DNA from: a virus | Reading direction: 5' to 3' (one strand) | Virus record (IMG/VR): IMGVR_UViG_3300025648_000102 | Span: 1-22,095 of that record | Length of the DNA stretch: 22,095 nt | Shown: piece after piece, positions 19,315-22,095 of the stretch | Numbering within the stretch: the first letter of the stretch is position 1 | Layout: the number at the start of each line of letters is the position of its first letter | The notes under the pieces: model-generated | Database searches by the model: none | Told to the model about the DNA's origin: nothing | What the model saw: only the letters and a program-made list of their open reading frames with translations | Program-made: the position numbers and the translations under genes

Positions 19315-19610
19315 GCCGATGGGGGCTCAGGAGGTTGCGGCAACGGTGAATCTGGAGCGGATGGAAAATGGCTCAGGGATTCTTGCCATCTTGCCCATCC
19401 CAAAAGAAGCGTCAGGATAGTTGTTATTCCTGCCGAGAATGCCACGGTTCCTGCGTCAATCGGGGGAATCTTGCCATCCAAAGCAAGTCTAAGAATCTGA
19501 GCCCACATAAAAGCGCAATCAGTAAGAATAACTGCACCAAAGAGCAGCCGAATGGCTGAAGGCATCCCCGTAACGGTCGAGAATGCCTTTCCCAGATAGG
19601 AATCGCTCAT
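19311..19610 (-). CDS. Holin-like membrane protein, 99 residues
   Basis: Two hydrophobic segments (AIRLLFGAVILTDCAFMWAQ at about 19-38, and AGTVAFSAGITTILTLLLGWA at about 53-73, read in two parts) with a short polar loop, and a Pro-rich tail. A small protein with two helices directly before an endolysin-like gene fits a holin. It is joined by ATGA overlap (19311-19314) to the endolysin-like gene. Topology is inferred from hydrophobicity only. Confidence 0.6.
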   Translation of the reverse strand: MSDSYLGKAFSTVTGMPSAIRLLFGAVILTDCAFMWAQILRLALDGKIPPIDAGTVAFSAGITTILTLLLGWARWQESLSHFPSAPDSPLPQPPEPPSA

Positions 19611-19613
19611 GGA

Positions 19614-20252
19614 TTAAAAAATGGCTGGGAACCACTGACTGACGTAAATCAGGACGTAATACCAAAACGCACATCCAGCGGCAAAAACAATGCCCGTAAC
19701 AACTAGGGCAACCAATATGGAAATCCATCCTCCCGATCCGGTCATCGGCTTCCAAAAAGCACCAAGAAAAACACCAGTGGTAATCGTCGATAGAAGGAAG
19801 ACAACAAACGTGTTAATCCTCGATTCTTTTTGAACCTTTGCTGTTGCGGCCCTAGTCAAAGATTGCTCAGTAACTAGGGCCGCATGGGTATTGCTATTGT
19901 CCGTAACAAGATTTGAAATCTGTCCTTCAAGTATCTGGGTATTTGTCCAGAGAGAAGCAATTGTGTTTGATTCGATAGCTTGATTTGTCTCCAAAGTATC
20001 AATGGCTATGCGTTGTGTAGCGTTCGTTGCAAGTGGTGCAATGACGCTTATCGCTTGGGCATCAGATTGATTTGCCGTTTGGAGAGTATGCGCTGCTGAA
20101 GATAACCCAATTGTTGATGGGATAATAATGGGTTGCGTCTTGTTTGCAACCGGATGAGCGCAACCCGATACAAAAAAAACCAATGCTAATGCCAATATGA
20201 TGGCAAAAACGTAAAGCGATACTTCTAAAACTAAGGGAAGAATCTTTCTCAC
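19614..20252 (-). CDS. Spanin-like lipoprotein with C-terminal membrane helices
   Basis: A 212-residue protein. An N-terminal hydrophobic segment ends in VSGCAHP (about residues 28-34), a lipobox that would anchor the mature protein in the outer membrane. The middle (about 60-145) is Asn/Thr/Ala/Gln-rich and likely coiled. Near the C-terminus are two membrane segments (TFVVFLLSTITTGVFLGAFW and WISILVALVVTGIVFAAGCA). A lipoprotein plus C-terminal membrane anchor is the layout of unimolecular spanins, which connect inner and outer membranes for the last lysis step. One helix is usual, two here is unusual. Gene order next to holin and endolysin supports it. Confidence 0.62.
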   Translation of the reverse strand: MRKILPLVLEVSLYVFAIILALALVFFVSGCAHPVANKTQPIIIPSTIGLSSAAHTLQTANQSDAQAISVIAPLATNATQRIAIDTLETNQAIESNTIASLWTNTQILEGQISNLVTDNSNTHAALVTEQSLTRAATAKVQKESRINTFVVFLLSTITTGVFLGAFWKPMTGSGGWISILVALVVTGIVFAAGCAFWYYVLIYVSQWFPAIF

Positions 20253-20290
20253 GTTTGAAATCGGTTGTATGCGCCTATTTCTAAAAAGCG

Positions 20291-20536
20291 TTAATCGTTC
20301 TTATTGCCTCGAATTCTGGTTATGTAGAACGCTGCGGCGCAAACACTGGCAAATGCACCAATAATGCCAGCAATTGTAGATACCTCTGTGGCAATAATTT
20401 GCTGCTGAACAAGTTGTTCAGATATTGAGATTGTGGGGGTAAGGGAAACAGCAAGTGCGACTTTAGATGTAATCGTGCCACCAATTCCAGTAACCAGTGA
20501 TGCGACTCCAGCTATGTTTTGAGAATGTGCGCTCAT
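20291..20536 (-). CDS. Small membrane protein, second holin candidate
   Basis: An 81-residue protein with a hydrophobic first half (IAGVASLVTGIGG, KVALAVSL) and a clear helix near the end (IAGIIGAFASVCAAAFYI), followed by a charged tail RIRGNKND. This shape is common in holins or antiholins. It is the first gene of the lysis cassette after the structured spacer at 20552-20596. It could also be a structural membrane protein. Confidence 0.55.
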   Translation of the reverse strand: MSAHSQNIAGVASLVTGIGGTITSKVALAVSLTPTISISEQLVQQQIIATEVSTIAGIIGAFASVCAAAFYITRIRGNKND

Positions 20537-20551
20537 TCTTTATGCCAAGAA

Positions 20552-20595
20552 TGCCCCAAGGCCATTTCTGACCTTGGAGCCGATTCTGTGGGGCA
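20552..20595 (-). terminator. Nested inverted repeat between minus-strand genes
   Basis: CCAAGG (20556-20561) pairs with CCTTGG (20572-20577), and TGCCCC (20552-20557) is complementary to GGGGCA (20590-20595), the two sharing two bases. It lies between the small 64-residue gene and the lysis cassette, without a T-run. Confidence 0.45.
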
Positions 20596-20600
20596 GACGA

Positions 20601-20795
20601 TTACTTGCTAAAACGGATGTTCAACACACCAGTGCCAGAAGGCTGGATCGTGATGTTCATTGCCGTCAGGTTGGCCCAAGACTCACCGTTAGGAAGGGTA
20701 AGAACAGGGGTTAGAGCAGCGGTGATGGCTGCGATGTCGGCAGCGGCAAGGGCTGCATTTGCGGTGACGGGCTGGGTTTGAAGCGTGATTGGCAT
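20601..20795 (-). CDS. Unknown 64-residue Ala/Thr-rich protein
   Basis: Rich in Ala, Thr and Leu with a beta-rich ending (NLTAMNITIQPSGTGVLNIR). It looks like a short virion or tail-decoration protein but matches no family I know. No signal peptide. It lies between the zinc-ribbon gene and the lysis cassette, separated from both by short spacers with hairpins or AT-rich DNA. Confidence 0.5.
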   Translation of the reverse strand: MPITLQTQPVTANAALAAADIAAITAALTPVLTLPNGESWANLTAMNITIQPSGTGVLNIRFSK

Positions 20796-20911
20796 CTTTA
20801 GAGTTTGGTTATGGTCTCCTTTTTTCGCATTATGCTTATCCCTTTACCTTAAAGTATTGGGGGCAGCATTTATGCGTTGGGGGTTCCAATCAGAGGACGT
20901 TTTGTCAACAA

Positions 20912-21175
20912 CTACCACTTTGCAGGAGTTGCAGCACATTTGGCAGACCTGAACCCAGTTTTTGCGTCCATGTTGCACCCACAAAGTAGGCAGCGACCAT
21001 TGTCGTAAAAGTTGCACGACATACAAATTACAAGCCGTTGATGTTGCTCTTCAGAAGTTACAGGATCTTGACCGGATACAATTGCCCCAGCTTCCGCCAC
21101 AAGGGCTTTACCAAAGTTGGCTACTTGGGTCATCAGGGGTGGTGGTGTGGGTTTCATAGAACAGTTACAGCTCAT
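20912..21175 (-). CDS. Phage zinc-ribbon protein, 87 residues
   Basis: It starts at ATG 21175 in an ATGA overlap with the Cys-rich gene; a longer frame exists but lies over that gene. The C-terminal half has ICMSCNFYDNGRCLLCGC (about residues 50-67) then KCAATPAKW, the 'RL.IC..C....RC..CGC...K.....CP..KW' layout of small phage zinc-ribbon proteins found near structural genes. Four or more Cys would bind one zinc. Role is unknown; it may be tail- or virion-associated. Confidence 0.68.
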   Translation of the reverse strand: MSCNCSMKPTPPPLMTQVANFGKALVAEAGAIVSGQDPVTSEEQHQRLVICMSCNFYDNGRCLLCGCNMDAKTGFRSAKCAATPAKW

Positions 21176-22095
21176 TGGAGTATGGGAATGCCCAAGAGGG
21201 CGGATAGATCGACTTTCGGCTTGGGAGATCCGAGGTTGATGAACGACGGAATCCCCATCATCTGACCGATCATGCTTTGAACTTGAGAAAAGCAAGTCGG
21301 GTTTGGAGTTGCAGAGGTGCAAGATCCGTCACAAGAAGTGTAGAGACATCCTTCGGAGTTTTCACCACAAGACGAATAATCGTAGCACGGTCCAAAACAC
21401 ACACCATGAGCGTCTTGTGCCGTATCTCCACCATTACACACTCCACAATCGTCAAGGACGGCATTCCCACAGCAGTTGTTTGCGCAATCTAAAGATAATG
21501 CGTTGCAATCCCAATTATTATTATTATTAACACCTGCTTCATTGGTGGGGGAATAACAAAGCCCATTACAATCGAGAGTAGCATCCCCGTTGCAATATCC
21601 TAAACAATCAAGATAGATGCAGTTTCCATTGCTGTCCTCTCCACAAGCAGAGACATCCCAGCAATTCCCACCGCAAACATTTTGGTAATCGCTATATTCG
21701 CAACCAACTCCCCAGATAATGTTGCAAATAGAACCAAAACCATTGCAAATGCAAGGAGATAATCCGTTGTTGTCTAAACAACCACAATCATTTGTTCCAC
21801 ACTCACTACAACAATGCCCTCCTGCGTTGACACTTTGAGGGGAGCATTCTGTAATATTGTAATCACTAAAATCATAAAAAGTATTTCCATCCTCGTTTGA
21901 GGGGGAATAGTAATTTACACCCGAGCAATCAATAATTGCATCTCCGTTGCAGTATCCAAGAGCATCCAATGTTGAAGATCCACCGCATACACCATTGCAA
22001 TCAGCCCCTGCTTGCGAAGATGATATTCCTAAATCGGGGCCACAAAGTCCGTTACAATACCATTGTGCTGCATTAGTGTCAGAACAATTCGTGTA
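21172..22095 (-). CDS. Cys-rich repeat protein, C-terminal part (partial at window edge)
   Basis: The frame stays open to the right edge, giving 307 residues with no start in view. It has 38 Cys, about one residue in eight, in repeats such as DCNGVCGG, GYCNGDA, DDCGVCNGGD and CGEDSNGNC. This 'DC.G.CNG' layout is seen in extracellular or surface proteins of bacteria and some phages, where Cys pairs or calcium stabilise short loops. A run of Asn codons (AAT repeat, about 21513-21530) gives NNNNN. The last 40 residues leave the repeat. A tail-fibre, baseplate or surface-adhesion role is likely but not shown; disulfides would require assembly outside the cytoplasm. Confidence 0.7.
   Translation of the reverse strand, partial: YTNCSDTNAAQWYCNGLCGPDLGISSSQAGADCNGVCGGSSTLDALGYCNGDAIIDCSGVNYYSPSNEDGNTFYDFSDYNITECSPQSVNAGGHCCSECGTNDCGCLDNNGLSPCICNGFGSICNIIWGVGCEYSDYQNVCGGNCWDVSACGEDSNGNCIYLDCLGYCNGDATLDCNGLCYSPTNEAGVNNNNNWDCNALSLDCANNCCGNAVLDDCGVCNGGDTAQDAHGVCFGPCYDYSSCGENSEGCLYTSCDGSCTSATPNPTCFSQVQSMIGQMMGIPSFINLGSPKPKVDLSALLGIPILQ

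Noticed and set aside
1-22095. CRISPR array, transposase or insertion sequence
   Set aside because: No regularly spaced repeat and spacer pattern, transposase motif or terminal inverted repeats were seen.

Overview
The window looks like part of the genome of a temperate tailed double-stranded DNA bacteriophage in its free or excised form. The evidence is a recombination and replication block (Bet-type annealing protein, PD-(D/E)XK exonuclease, RusA-like resolvase, replication-initiator-like protein, DnaC-like loader), a tyrosine integrase beside a tRNA-Lys(CTT) 3' fragment that reads as attP, and a probable lysis cassette. A lipoprotein with C-terminal membrane segments (spanin-like) points to a Gram-negative-type envelope. 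I cannot name the host. Some genes have a clear Shine-Dalgarno (for example at 9801-9806), so the host uses it, yet at least eight genes start behind (CA)n leaders with no visible Shine-Dalgarno.

Layout. 1-1187, minus strand: a partial ParB-like protein, a PAPS-reductase-like protein and a short histone-like basic protein. 1188-1938: long non-coding stretch with many nested hairpins and two copies of a 12-base repeat; candidate structured RNA or leader. 1939-7341, plus strand: two small unknown proteins, a MoxR/CobS-like AAA+ ATPase followed by a HExxH + VWA-domain protein, then small unknown, membrane and zinc-ribbon proteins, closed by a strong terminator at 7373-7418. 7342-7826: second non-coding stretch with hairpins, a G-tract cluster, short repeats and an AT-rich run; candidate origin or operator. 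7827-14903, plus strand: ribbon-helix-helix and excisionase-like regulators, then the recombination and replication genes and a tail of small proteins. 14900-15961, minus strand: integrase; 15962-16263: attP with short direct and inverted repeats. 16264-22095, minus strand: two DNA-binding-like proteins, a metallopeptidase-like protein, a metallophosphoesterase, endolysin-like, holin-like and spanin-like proteins, two small proteins, a zinc-ribbon protein and the end of a very Cys-rich repeat protein running off the window.

The most unusual features are shared short sequences rather than single genes. AAAGCTGCCACC occurs five times exactly and three times nearly so between 1.27 and 7.5 kb, in intergenic DNA and in two different reading frames within genes. 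GGTTTAAG(N)AACC-like sites lie close to many gene starts on both strands. Many plus-strand genes have a small cassette before them: a hairpin near the preceding stop, a GCAACC-type or GGTTTAAG element, a CA-repeat, then ATG. Together with the AAA+/VWA pair and the 1.2-1.9 kb non-coding stretch, this is the part of the window most likely to hold something undescribed.

All family calls are by eye from motifs. No database search or structure prediction was run.
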